The position numbers were made by a program, and so were the translations under genes. A stretch of 64,000 nucleotides of DNA from NCBI GenBank assembly GCA_050084515.1, contig CM114273.1:16988001-17052000 (forward strand), in the 5' to 3' direction. This document shows, one piece after another, positions 11,703 through 22,899 of this stretch. Positions within the stretch are counted from its first letter, which is position 1. Every line of letters begins with the position of its first letter. The stretch comes from Blasia pusilla (taxonomy: Eukaryota > Marchantiophyta > Marchantiopsida > Blasiales). The notes beneath the pieces are model-generated. The model searched no databases. It was not told where the DNA came from and was given only the letters and a program-made list of their open reading frames with translations.

Positions 11703-13651
11703 TTTGTCACATCTTTAAGGATAGAACGGCGAGATCAAGTAGAGCGCCTTCAGAGAAACTAGAGGATAGCCTCATGAGGTCGAAGATGACATGTTGAGGC
11801 CATGGGTAACTTGAGAGAGCATGTTTCCCCTTTGTTTCGGCTCATTTGGAGCCTTATTGAGAAACTTACTATTTCAGGTAAGTTTTTTTGGTATAATTTC
11901 TTTCCACTTTTGGAAGTGGCCCTTGACCCACTACAGCAGGTCAAGAGCCAAGGAGGTGACCTACGAGCATAGGTCACTGTGGAGAGGGCTTGAGAGAGGG
12001 AAGGGGATATACCTCCAAGAGAGAGAGCTTGAGAGCTCATTCTCTATTTGTTGAACCTCTTGGCATGAGACGGCGGAGCTATGGTCCTCCTTCCCTTATG
12101 TGTGTAACCCAAGCCTCTCATTGGGAGAGTGGGTTTGGTTTGACATGAGAGAGAATGCACACCATGGAGAACTTGGTGTGAGATGTTGAGAGAGATTTGA
12201 TCGATTTACAAAGAGAGGATGAGGATTTGAGAGCTATAATGGACAAACTTGCTGGTGTTCGCTATTTAGTGCAAGTTGGGGACGGTGTTTCCCACTTCAT
12301 GGCTCACGGGAGTGCTCATGGGAGTAGGAGCCATTCATTTGATGTTATTTCTTGCTGATTCTTTGTACGAGAGAGTGGCGCGCGGAAGCACTGCCCAAAT
12401 TTTGGTAGAGATTGAGTATGGAGGCGGTTGTTCCATTCAAGAGCTCTCAGGTGCACCATGCAGCTCTCTGATTTGTATTCTCACATGTTTACAATTTTCT
12501 TTGGGAGAAATCAGCGCAGAAGCGTTGCCAAATTTTTTGTAGGAGTGCAGATTGAAAAGTTGTATGACAATCATCGTCGGTTTTTTTTTTGGAATGTCTA
12601 ATAGAATTTTTTTTTACGCTCTCGTAGAACGGGAAGTTGTGCACGCTGTGGAACAAACGGTGCGTAATTTGGAACTATGAACAAAAATTTATGGCCAATT
12701 TTGCAAATTGACATAGCTAGAAATTTTTTAGGGTAAAAATCATCAAACCCTAAATCAGCCGCCACCGTCGACGGTGCCGACAATGTTCATCTCGTCGCCG
12801 TCACCATTTCGGTCGTCATCGTCGTTTGTCACCGCCTCCACTGCTAGTTGGCACCATCGCCGCCGCTTGTTGCGGCCGCCATTGCCAATTTCCACCACTG
12901 CAGCTATTCAGGGTTGCGTCCAACGGCTGCTGCCGCCAATTGCCTCCACCATTGCCAGTTGCAGCCACGGCCGCTATTCAAATCCGCGTCTAACTGCCAC
13001 CGCCAAAGTAGGTTGAGTTCGTACGCGTCACTGCCACTTGTACACTCCCCAAAGTCGACAAGGTGACCTTTTGATTCATGGGGTCCCAGTTCCTTTGCCA
13101 CTTTGCTACGTCTTGAGTTTGGAGCCGCTCGAAGACCATCGAGTACCGTGCCGTGACGCCCGTAGTCGCAACCCGCCACCGATTGCCGTATTGTGCCGCT
13201 TGTAGCTGCAACGCACACTTTGGTCACGCAGCCGCACCATCATTGTGGAGCAGAGTGTGTGTTGCTGTTGAGGAGGTATGACGTTGAGTGCCGTATCCCA
13301 TGACCGAGTGCCGTGGCAGTTGTAGCCATTCGGTTGCGGCCCTTGCCGCCAGTGCTGCAAGGGCCGCATCGTATCGCTGGACCCACATCGCATATCGAGG
13401 AGATTTGATCATTGTCAGTACCAGAGGAGTGCAACTTGTTGATTGGAGGAGTTGTCTTCACAACCAATTTGGGGTCGAGGTTTGCAATTGCTGAGGAGCG
13501 ATCGACATTTGTTCAGGTTACCCATTCTGGTCTTTTACCCCATACCTGTTAGGGATTTCGGGATATCGGGTAGTTATTTGGGAATATTGGGTCTCGTGTA
13601 GATGCTGAGGGCATCATTGATGTATGGGTTTGGGGGACAAAGACCTATTTG
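11703..13651 (+). repeat. 5' LTR of the gypsy element (5' end missing)
   Basis: The block 11703-12213 aligns with 21951-22560 in the 3' LTR. The part up to the primer binding site (12214-13651) includes a block at 13430-13640 that aligns with a separate fragment at 27160-27340, so I place it in the LTR too. About 125 bp present at the start of the 3' LTR (21826-21951) is absent here. An LTR of about 1.9 kb or more would be long for the group. The region 12770-13400 is a GCC-rich trinucleotide-like stretch. Confidence 0.55.
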
Positions 13652-13663
13652 TGGTATCAAGAG
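13652..13663 (+). other. primer binding site, initiator tRNA-Met type
   Basis: TGGTATCAAGAG matches the plant retroelement primer site TGGTATCAGAGC over the first eight bases, with one inserted A. It lies directly after the LTR region and 149 bp before the gag frame, where minus-strand priming is expected. Confidence 0.7.
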
Positions 13664-13811
13664 TTGAGGGTATGGTTTTTTGATGAGACGATAGATCAAT
13701 TGACTTTCCGCACAACACACGTCTCAGTGAGAGAGTGTAGATTGAGTGTTGCGTGTTTAGTTTGAGTGATGTGATTACTTGCAAGATTGAGAGTGACCAC
13801 GTCATAGGGGC

Positions 13812-15110
13812 ATGAGGGTCATCACGCCGTCTTTTTGGGACTTTGAGACGCGAGGTGGTGGACCTGAGAGTAGCTCTAGAGGTTTTATGTGGAGTGGTGC
13901 AAGGTTTCGAGGGTCTCCACCTGAGAGAACGCTTCGACCTCCTTCTATGTTGTCTTCACAGGGGGAGAGCATGGAGGAGTTTGTTAGTGCATCACCGCAT
14001 ACAGTGAGTGGTCCTACTGCTTGGGAGTACAAGATGGACAACTGGGGTAGAGGACCGCACAGGTTTTCGGGTGCTTTAGGCACAATGGAGTTGCACAACT
14101 TCATTGCGGAGTTTAGGAGTTGGTGTGACTCACAGCAAGTTAGGAACTCTAGAGAGTTCAACCCATTCACAACATGGAACGGTATGCTCCATCATTTAGA
14201 GGGGGCGCCCATGGACGATTACCATGAGTTCTCCCACAGATATGCCAAGGAGATTGAGGCATAGAGACTCTACTATGACCCACACTATGTGTCATGGACG
14301 GAGCCGTTTCTAGATGAGGAGGAGGAGTTAGGAGATGGTACTTTCTCTTCCACCAGTGATGTTTTAGGAGGGGTAACTCGAAATGGAGCAGTTGCATCAT
14401 TCAGTCAGGTTCGTCCTAGGTTCAACCCCATGGTTGAGTTCTTTGCAGGGTTGCGGACGAGCTACCAGTGGGTACGAATTGAGAAGTTGTGGAGCATCCA
14501 TGACTTACAGAGGCGCCCATGTGAGAGTTTGCGTGAGGTCTACACTCGCTTGTGACGGTTGATTAGCGTCACTCAGGGTGTAACAGAGTCCTAGGCTATC
14601 TAGGCATGGTACGCAATGCTGGACCGAGACGTGCAGAAAGGAGTGAGGGATGGGGTGCTTCTTATGCACTCCTCACCTACGTTGAGAGATTTTTTTATGA
14701 CCTCCGAGAACATTGAGCGCAACATGGCGGAGGAGAGCGTAGCCACCATGGGTTTTGGGCGAGAGCAGTCATGATTGTCTGCACCATCAGTGCAACAACG
14801 TGGATTTCAAGATAGGTATGTAGCACCACGAGCTCAGGGAGGATATCCGGAGGCCATGCCATAGAGACATGTGACTTCATATGCGGCTCAATAGCAACCG
14901 CCTGCAATTATTTGTTGGGCATATGGTAGAGCCCATCACCAACACGATTGCCCTTGTCACGGTAGTGGACGCGTGCCTCAACATGGAGGTGGAGATGGGC
15001 CCACACCAAGAGTTTATCCGTGTGACTATTGTCAGAGGTATGGTCGCACACGTGCCAGATGTTCAGCCTACATCTGGCACGTGTGCCAGATGTAGGCTGA
15101 ACATCTGTTC
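13812..15110 (+). pseudogene. gypsy gag (nucleocapsid) remnant
   Basis: The frame opens with ATG at 13812 and continues, with stops near 14262 (TAG), 14553 (TGA) and several more, to a nucleocapsid knuckle at 15021-15062. The knuckle reads C-x2-C-x4-R-x4-C: the usual His is replaced by Arg (CGC at 15045). Short matches to retrotransposon gag include an LREVYTRL-like and an AWYAML-like segment around 14535-14620. A 52-bp palindrome starts inside the knuckle and destroys the reading after it. Confidence 0.7.
15056..15107. repeat. perfect 52-bp palindrome in gag
   Basis: Arms 15056-15080 and 15083-15107 are exact reverse complements over 25 bp, with a 2-nt spacer GT. It begins at the last Cys of the zinc knuckle. 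Perfect arms inside an element full of point mutations point to a late event such as template switching or an inverted duplication. Confidence 0.9.
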
Positions 15111-15947
15111 GGATCGAGGGCCAGAAAGGGCACCAGAGCGAGTTGCCGGTCCGGGTGGGCCTAGATGTCGTGCACTAGGTGGTCCCATTGGGGGACGAGG
15201 AGTTGGATTTGCCCGAGGGGATGGTGGAGTTGCCGATGGAGGAGGTAGAGTTCCATGACCTAGACGTGTTGAGTAAGACGCAGTGCGTGAGGCTGGGATG
15301 GTTGCTCAGATATAGCACTTGCAATAGCAGATTGCCGCTATGGCATTTCGGTTACCCAATGTTGGATCCGTGGCATCGACGTCTTATGGAGTAGCCGGAG
15401 ATATGGAGGATCTTGGCTCTATATGCATAATTTTCTTGTTAGAGGCATCCGCTATTGTTATACGTGGAGCTGCCGTAGAGTTGGATCCACATAGAGGGGA
15501 AGCCAAGCTTCCTCAGTCTTTCACGTTGTCCAAGGCGATGAGAACCCCATCGATGGGTCCTGATCAGAGTTCCCGGAGAGTTGATGTCGTTGGTGTGCAA
15601 GCAAAGAGGGCGATGGGAGAAGAGAGTGCGACGACTCCTATTGTTGATGCTCGAGAGGAGCAGGTGTCGAGTACGATGTTGGGGGCGGCCACGATGGTTT
15701 ACCGTGCTCCTTTATTTTCTTCTTCCAATGTTATGACGTTGAGAGGTACGCATGCCGAGGTTTTCCAGCTGGCCGCTACGCTATGTGAGCGTGGAGATGG
15801 TGTTCCTGCATCACGTTTAGAGATGATTGTAGAGGAGGTGATGGACATGCCCTTGGAGCGGATGCTCGGGCCGTCCACCTCAGATTCATAGCAAGTTGTG
15901 GCTAGTAGGATGGCGGAGATGCCCACTAGACCGCGATAGAGCGTGCC
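15111..15947 (+). other. gypsy linker between gag and protease, unrecognised
   Basis: Frames such as 15340-15891 are open but match no domain I know; they are rich in Ala, Ser, Met and Gly. In position this is the low-complexity linker between nucleocapsid and protease of the polyprotein. Confidence 0.5.
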
Positions 15948-16747
15948 ATGGTTGCTCCAGGAGTTGTGTTGCTGGATAATCGGGGAGAGGTATTCCACTT
16001 GGTAAGTCTAGGAAGTAGAGTGTTTTGTCTGCAACGTGTCTTGTTGGATTTAGGAGGGCAACCCTTGATGTTGGGGAAGACGGCATTCACCGGTATGGGC
16101 TTGAAGAGGGTGGATGTGGAGTGTTATCCATTCAAGATACATACATCCCTAGGTGGTGCGAGTACGATGTTGTTTATCATCCGACAAGAGGTCGTGGTGA
16201 GGATTCGCCCAAGACATCCTACCGATGAGTCCGTGGTGTGAGCCAAGGCGATAGTGACCAATGCCGAGTCCTACGACGTCTTGGTTGGTGGAGCAGTGTT
16301 ATATCCGATGGGGTTTTCCTTGGATTACTGGGAGGAGTCAGCATCCTACAGACCAAGATGGCAGTCAGGTGATGGGTGACTTAGCTCATTACCCGTTTGA
16401 TTCACGGGTGGAGTGATTGAGCGACGGCCAAGACAAATGGCAACATTAGTAGCATTCAGCAGAGCCATCACGTGGCCTTGTGACTTGATTAAAGGGCATG
16501 TCCATGTAGAGGATACACCCACGCCAGACACTTCTAGGGAGAGAAGTGTTATCATAACTGCATCATTTCGTTGAGGAGAGGTGCCGTTGTGGGGCTCGAG
16601 TGAGAAGCTCCAACTCTTGGTAGATGAGCACGTGCAGATGGCGTGGAGTGAGGCGTTTGCACCAGAGCGTGTCGGGTTAGAGGAATCTGAGGTAGCCGTG
16701 AGTGCTACTTTGTACCCTTGGACACCACCCGGATTATGTGACACATC
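15948..16747 (+). pseudogene. gypsy aspartic protease region remnant
   Basis: One frame runs from 15948 to about 16740, with TGA stops near 16239, 16378, 16408 and 16572. VLLDLGGQPLMLG, with its Asp codon at 16047-16049, has the spacing of the retropepsin active site, although the usual D-T/S-G is D-L-G here. VGGAVLYPMGF near 16285-16318 lies where the flap-distal part should be. Assignment rests on this motif and on position between gag and RT. Confidence 0.6.
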
Positions 16748-17760
16748 CCAGAGGAGGGTATTTGGGTGTTGGATCTCTCTGGACGGATGAGCACCGGCTT
16801 AGTTGTTGTTTTGTAGGCATGAGTGTGCGTGCAGAAGTACCTATATGTTCACATTGACGATGTTGCAAGGCGCGCTTCACTTCACCATGTGGCGCAGTTA
16901 CGCCTCCAATTTCTCGACTTTTTTTCTGTGTTTGCTATCCAAGGATACCAGAGTTCCCTCCCGAGGGACATTTCATTGTTGGGGGCGCAAGACTTGGAGC
17001 GGGTAGGGATCTTAGATTTGGTCATTTTTGGTTGGCCATGTTAGGGCCAATCGAGTATTGGACGAGGTAGCGGGTTGGCTGACACTCTATCCATGTTGTT
17101 TTGGGAGATGATGAGGATCTTGCAACACTTGCAAGAGCATCACTCCCAATCTCCATCACACATTTTGGAGAATGTGCCGATTTTGGGCGATTCCAAGGTC
17201 CTGCGTGGTGACGAGTGCACATCAGGTGCGCGCATGGATTGGCCCAACAGTGTTGTTGGATGCGGCGAGTGTAGGTCCACGAGCACATTGCCTGCGTCTT
17301 TGGTGGACCAACTTAATGCCAGATTAGGTTTTGTGGAGGGCATATGCAAGAGTGGAGGGCCCTTCCTACTTGTTGGTGGATTCTTTTTTGGATCTAGGTC
17401 GTTGGTCACATGCAGTATGACATAATGATCGATCGCCATTGATTGTGGTCAACAAGATTGGCAGCCTTTCCCACATTTGTAAGTTTTCCCACTTCCTATG
17501 CATTCAAAGAGGCCGGACCAGGCTTGGTTTGGGATGACCATGTACAATGGTAGGTGGAGCCCAACGCCGATGAGCGGGAGCGAGCGATGGGATTCCCCAC
17601 AAGAGTGACACTAGTATCATCACTATTAGAGGCATCACGACGTCATGTCTTGGGTTAGGCGATGGACGTGAACTGCTTGACATGGATTTTCAGCTTAAGA
17701 GTAGCTAAGTAGCATCATTTGAGGACGCGATAGATCACAACTATTGCGTTGGTGAGCCCC
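16748..17760 (+). pseudogene. C5-cytosine DNA methyltransferase domain inside the gypsy polyprotein (broken)
   Basis: Motif I (SAM binding) is VLDLSGRMSTGL at 16766-16801. Motif II is KYLYVHIDDVARR at about 16835-16873. Motif IV is FGWPC followed by a TAG stop and then GQS; the catalytic Cys codon is 17039-17041 and the stop replaces the Gln of PCQ. Motif VI is ILENV, with ENV at 17168-17176. After a frameshift, FPTFVSFP and GPGLVWDD follow. Motif IX/X is ERERAMGFPTRVT near 17565-17605, then ASRRHVLG, a TAG stop and AMDVNCLTWI. The motif order is linear, so it is not the permuted DRM type; the ENV and SRR..LG features resemble DNMT3-like enzymes. Such a domain moves a methyl group from SAM to cytosine C5. 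It is fused between protease and RT. This copy is inactivated by at least two frameshifts and several stops. Confidence 0.85.
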
Positions 17761-17881
17761 ATGCCTATTGAGACGGTTGAGGTAGTGGTTGGGAGGCGAG
17801 ACTCAAGGAGATTAACACACTAAGGATGATCGAGAGAGACACCCTTGGACTTCTTGGGATGTTTTGTAGGTACATTGGGAG

Positions 17882-18945
17882 ATGATAGACACAACATCGA
17901 GTGTGGTTCTTAGTACTACACATGGAGGAGATCATAGTTTACAGTTGGCTGCAGGGAAGCACTTGAGTTCTATTGTCCGAGAGAGGGTTGCACCACCAAT
18001 CCTCGCGCCTGAGAGTTCTATCGTAGTCACGATAGAGACTTGGGAGCCAAATATGGGCCCTAAGTTAACAGGAGGAGAGTGGCGCCATATACATCAGTTC
18101 CTTAGGAGTTATAGGATCTGTTTTGCATTTAGTATGCATGATTTGGGTACGCTGAAGGGTCTAGGGATCTGCAGTGAGTTGTCGAGCAACACACCGATCT
18201 TCCGAAAATCCTATAGGTACAGTGACATAGAGAGGGCTGTGATTCAGAGTAGGAGCTAGGACTTAGTTGGAACAGGACTAGTGGAGATGTTGCATGGAGA
18301 GTATGCATCTGCCATTGTCATGCCCGCCAAGAAGGATGTGCATGGCAACTGGACAGATAGGCGGGTGTGGAGATTATCAACCTATCAATCGGCAAATGAA
18401 GTCCGATAGGTATGCCATGCCCACCCTTGAGGAGATATTTGATACTATTGGGCATGCAAAGGTCTTCATTTTGCTAGATCTTTGAGCAGGATACCATCAA
18501 CTGCCTATCATATTAGAGGCCAGGCAGAGGATGGCATTTTAGGGCATCGATCCTCACGGGAAGGATTATTTGTACCAGTGGCGGTTCTTACCATTTGGGT
18601 TAAAGAACGCCTCGGCTGAGTTTCAGAGGGTCATGGATAGGATCTTGGCAGGTCTGGATTTTGCTAGGTATTATATTTATGACATCGTAGTCTTTAGCGC
18701 CATGGTTGAGGAGCATGAGCGACATCTGGAGGAGGTATTTCGACGATTATTGTTATATGGGATGAAGCTACATCCAAGTAAGGGCAAGTTCTTCTACGAC
18801 CAGATTGACTACCTGGGTCACACGATATACCCAGGTGGCATTGGTGTGCAGTTGACAAAGGTGGAGACTATTTCAAGCATTCCACGTCTTATAGATATGA
18901 GTCGAGTTCATGCATTCATGGGATTGGTGAACTTCTATTGACGCT
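17882..18945 (+). pseudogene. gypsy reverse transcriptase remnant
   Basis: Recognisable in order: SSNTPIFRKSYRYSDIERA (about 18183-18239), GEYASAIVMPAKKD (about 18298-18339), FLPFGLKNASAEFQRVMD (about 18585-18640) and the catalytic box at 18672-18683. The box reads Y-I-Y-D: TAT at 18678 replaces the first of the two catalytic Asp codons, so the polymerase would be dead even without the stops. IDYLGHTIYPGGIGVQ follows near 18805. Stops include TAG at 18257, TGA at 18482 and TAG near 18539. Confidence 0.85.
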
Positions 18946-19440
18946 ACGTCAAGGGTTTCAATTTGATTGCGCAACCGCTAACCTTGCTAACCAAGGTGGA
19001 TCACGAGTGGCACTAGGAGGATCAGCAGGAGAGAGCATTTCATCTACTCAAGGACTGATTGACGTCCGCGCCCACATTGAGGAGACCGATCAAGGGGGGT
19101 CCTTTCCAATTGCATATCGATTGGACCAGGTTGGGACTTAGAGCCGTGCTCACCCAACATGATGATGAGGTGGGGGCTTACACTAGTTGCTCGCACAACG
19201 TTGTAGAGGCAAAGTAAAGTGATATAAGGATGAGTGTTTGGTTGCAATGTGGGTTGTGGCGCATTGCAGTTGTTATTTATTCGAAAATCCCTTTACCATT
19301 AAGTGGTTGATGGAGTCTGACAAGCTAATAGGGAAGCTTGCGAGGTGGGCTCTGTTATTGAAGGAGTATGATTTCTAGGTGTTGCATAGACCTGGGACAC
19401 TCAACCAAGATGCATATGGTTTGAGCCGTAACCCATGTTC
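18946..19440 (+). pseudogene. gypsy RNase H remnant
   Basis: Short segments across frames fit the RNase H and tether of gypsy elements. One runs VAMWVVAHCSCYLFENPFTIKW (about 19236-19305), and another is WALLLKEYDF, a TAG stop and VLHRPGTLNQDA near 19345-19415. The family pattern is a substrate loop followed by the HxPGxxNxxAD end of RNase H. It is disrupted by frameshifts. Confidence 0.7.
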
Positions 19441-19589
19441 GAGTCAGCGGGATGCGACTAGAGCTTGTTGGTATGGAGAGAGTGATGAGGAGTTGGTGCC
19501 AGGATGGCTGGTGTTGTTGGTGTGTGATCGGGTCCGAGCATCGTTCAATGCTCCAACTCCACAATTGCATTCACTTTCGATCATGGGTT

Positions 19590-20106
19590 TAGGTTATAGA
19601 TGGAGTTTGGATTTTGAAGACCTTTATCTTTGATGGAGCGCCATAGTCGTTATGTGTTCGTGATGGTCGAACACTTCTTGAAGTGGATAGAGTTGGTTGC
19701 AGTGCCTGACAAAGCGAGTAAGGGAGTAGCGTATGCTTTCCTAGATTGAGTATTGAGTCATTACAATGCACTAGTTGAGGTGTTGACAGACCACGGTACA
19801 GAGTTTCCAGGGGAGTTTCAAGCCTTGTGTGACTAGGCGCTGATCGACCACCGCACCACTTTGAGAGATTATCCTGAGGCACATGGACTAGCGGAGAAGG
19901 TTGTGTAGACAGTGAAGAGAGGATTACGCAAGTATGTCTTACAGAGAGGTCACCTGGGAGATTGGGACCTTATGTTGCCGTGGTTGGCGATGGGATACAT
20001 ACTCAAGAGGCAGACATTCTTAGCGTCTTTCTCACCGTACTTGTTGCTTAACGGCCGAGAGCCAAATTACCTACAGCCATTCATCAAGATGTTGGTTAGG
20101 TGTTGA
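19590..20106 (+). pseudogene. gypsy integrase remnant
   Basis: WSLDFEDL near 19610, VFVMVEHFLKWIELVAVPDKA near 19650-19715, VLTDHGTEF near 19780-19810 and HGLAEKVV near 19882-19905 give the D, D and E of the DDE catalytic core. TAG/TGA stops lie between them. LRKYVLQRGHLGDWDLMLPWLAMGY follows, as is usual downstream of the integrase core. Confidence 0.75.
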
Positions 20107-20218
20107 ACCTTGATGACCCTAATCTATGGATGCAAGCATGATTGAAGAGGGCTGAGTTTTTTGGAGAGGGATGCCCATGGCGTTTGATAACTTCGCAATT
20201 GTGCAACATTGAGATACG

Positions 20219-21638
20219 TTGAGGTATGCGACTATTCGGGGAGGTGATTATCGACCTACTATCCGGTGGTTTCATCATGTAGACTATGTCTACTTGCAGT
20301 CGACAACATCCATGACGTTGGATGTGACTACACAACGCACTATCTTGAGAGTTAAGGGTGAGATTTTGTCATCTAGCGAGGGACGTGATTGTATGGTTTG
20401 GAAGGACCATGTGCGTAACTGTGCGCCATGTCACCTTCCTAACATTGACGACACACTTGATCCGGGCTTAGCAATAGTTTCTACAGGCTTGCGATGTATG
20501 TTGTGTGGTTCTGCCCGTGGTGCAGCCACTATGCTAGTCTGTGATGGGTATTCGAGAGAGTGGCATATGACATGTCGCGTCCCTACTCTCCTTGAACGTC
20601 AATCTTTATCGTTTCGGAAGCGTACATTCAGTAGGACACCATCTCATCTCCGATCTGCACCCAAACACGCACTCTCGTTAGTCGGGTCTAGGTCAACCAG
20701 CATTCCAACCCACCGAGTTCTCAACTCGACGTCTCATTAAGCTCAACCTTCCTTACTTCTTAGTTCCCAAAACATGGCAAGTCCCTCAAGACTTGGAACA
20801 GACTTCCTGATTAGTCCAGGAACCTTAAACAACACTTGCCCGCCTAGCGATCCCAAGTCATTCAACGGACCTCATGTGAGTTCCAAACCGAGACCCAAGT
20901 AATTAAGTCGCGGGGTAAAGTCCAAGAGGGATGTGCAAAATCGCCTCCATAGACTTGGTTCAGGTTTTCCAACCCAATCCCAAACTCTCGATCCGTTCCA
21001 TGCCCTTGAGCCGCCCCGTGGTGCCCAAAGTGGGGTTTGAGTTCCAAGCACTCTTGGAAACCTTCCCCCTTCCTAGTACTTCTGGGGTTCTCCAATAACC
21101 CCCCCCCTTTGGAAAAGGAGGGTCGGGCCCTTCGTTGTGGCCCTAAACCCGACTCAACTTACAATCATTTCTGGGTTGTTTCTCAGCCGTTGCTTATGCG
21201 TTTGCAAAGGTCTTTAGTGCGTTTGAACCGTCTTTCCATAAGTCTTCCAACACACCCTTGTTCAATCCAAACGCATATTGGTGCTAAAAGTTATGGCCAT
21301 AAATACAGTCGGAAACTCTCAAACGCTAGTGGCGTCCCAAATGAGGATTCTTCCTTTGGCAACCCACTTTCTAGACTCAACTCCTTTCAAGTCTGGTTCC
21401 GCGTTTGGTCCAGGTTTCTCAGTTGCGACCACAACATCTGAAACGCAAAGCCTCGCTTGCGTCCCGTCTCTTGTCTCTTCTTCGAGACCACACCAACGCG
21501 CAAACCATCTTAGCGTGAGCCCGCTAATGTTCCGATGTTCCGCTTTGGCACTCGTTTGGTCATGAGGGTCGCGACATGACATGTCTGACACCACCTCTCA
21601 CTAGGGTTCCTCGAGGATGATGGATGTGCCCCAGATGT
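20219..21638 (+). pseudogene. gypsy C-terminal region with PHD finger, split by a solo LTR
   Basis: After the integrase, an open frame carries a C4HC3 PHD finger. Ligand codons are Cys at 20495, Cys at 20504, Cys at 20540, Tyr at 20549 in place of the fourth Cys (TGT to TAT type change), and His at 20564. A 1004-bp LTR plus target duplication then intervenes. The finger resumes with Cys at 21582, a TGA stop at 21618 and the final C-P-x-C pair (21627 and 21636). The Trp two residues before the penultimate Cys, conserved in PHD fingers, is present. PHD fingers generally bind histone H3 tails, so the intact ancestor may have been guided to chromatin. The copy is not functional. Confidence 0.8.
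20568..21581 (+). mobile_element. solo LTR, family A copy 1, with TGACA target duplication
   Basis: The LTR is 20573-21576 (1004 bp), starting TGTCGCG and ending CGCGACA, flanked by TGACA at 20568-20572 and 21577-21581. Removing the LTR and one duplication restores the PHD reading across the site, which proves the direction of events. Three relatives are in the window: 26148-26538 and 33222-34143 (reverse), and 48575-49582 (forward). No internal region of the parent element is present. Confidence 0.9.
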
Positions 21639-21810
21639 ATATAGAGTAGCTAGTTCTAGATTCTGACTTGTGCCTATGACATGGATGACAATAAGGTGAC
21701 TAATGATGGGGCCACATGAGCACCCGACCTTTGCTCTTAGCGTCCAAGAAATATATATTATGATAGGTAGGGATAGATGGCTATCTAGAGTTAGAGGGAG
21801 CTAACCACCA

Positions 21811-21825
21811 GCTAGGGGGGGCGAT
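21811..21825 (+). other. polypurine tract of the gypsy element
   Basis: GCTAGGGGGGGCGAT lies immediately before the 3' LTR start TGGAGATATTTTGG at 21826, where plus-strand priming is expected. Confidence 0.65.
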
Positions 21826-22560
<735 letters not shown>

Positions 22561-22561
22561 T

Positions 22562-22672
22562 TGGAGATATTTTGGTACTTCTCATCTCGTTGTGTTGTGT
22601 GTATTCGATGAGTTAGCATGGGATCGTGTATGTTTGTATGTATGTTGTGTAGTGATGTGTATGCGCACGACA
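22562..22672 (+). repeat. second copy of the LTR start
   Basis: TGGAGATATTTTGGTACTTC and the following ~110 bp, up to GTGTATGCGCACGA, repeat the first 125 bp of the 3' LTR at 21826. It may be the start of another LTR fused in tandem or a product of unequal recombination. Confidence 0.75.
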
Positions 22673-22763
22673 CCTTCAAGCAAAGAAATTTTTGGAGCAC
22701 AAAGAAACTAGTTGAGGATCCCTAAGGTTGTATTGGACCTTTCATATGCAACCAACCAAGAAT

Positions 22764-22893
<130 letters not shown>

Positions 22894-22899
22894 TCACAC

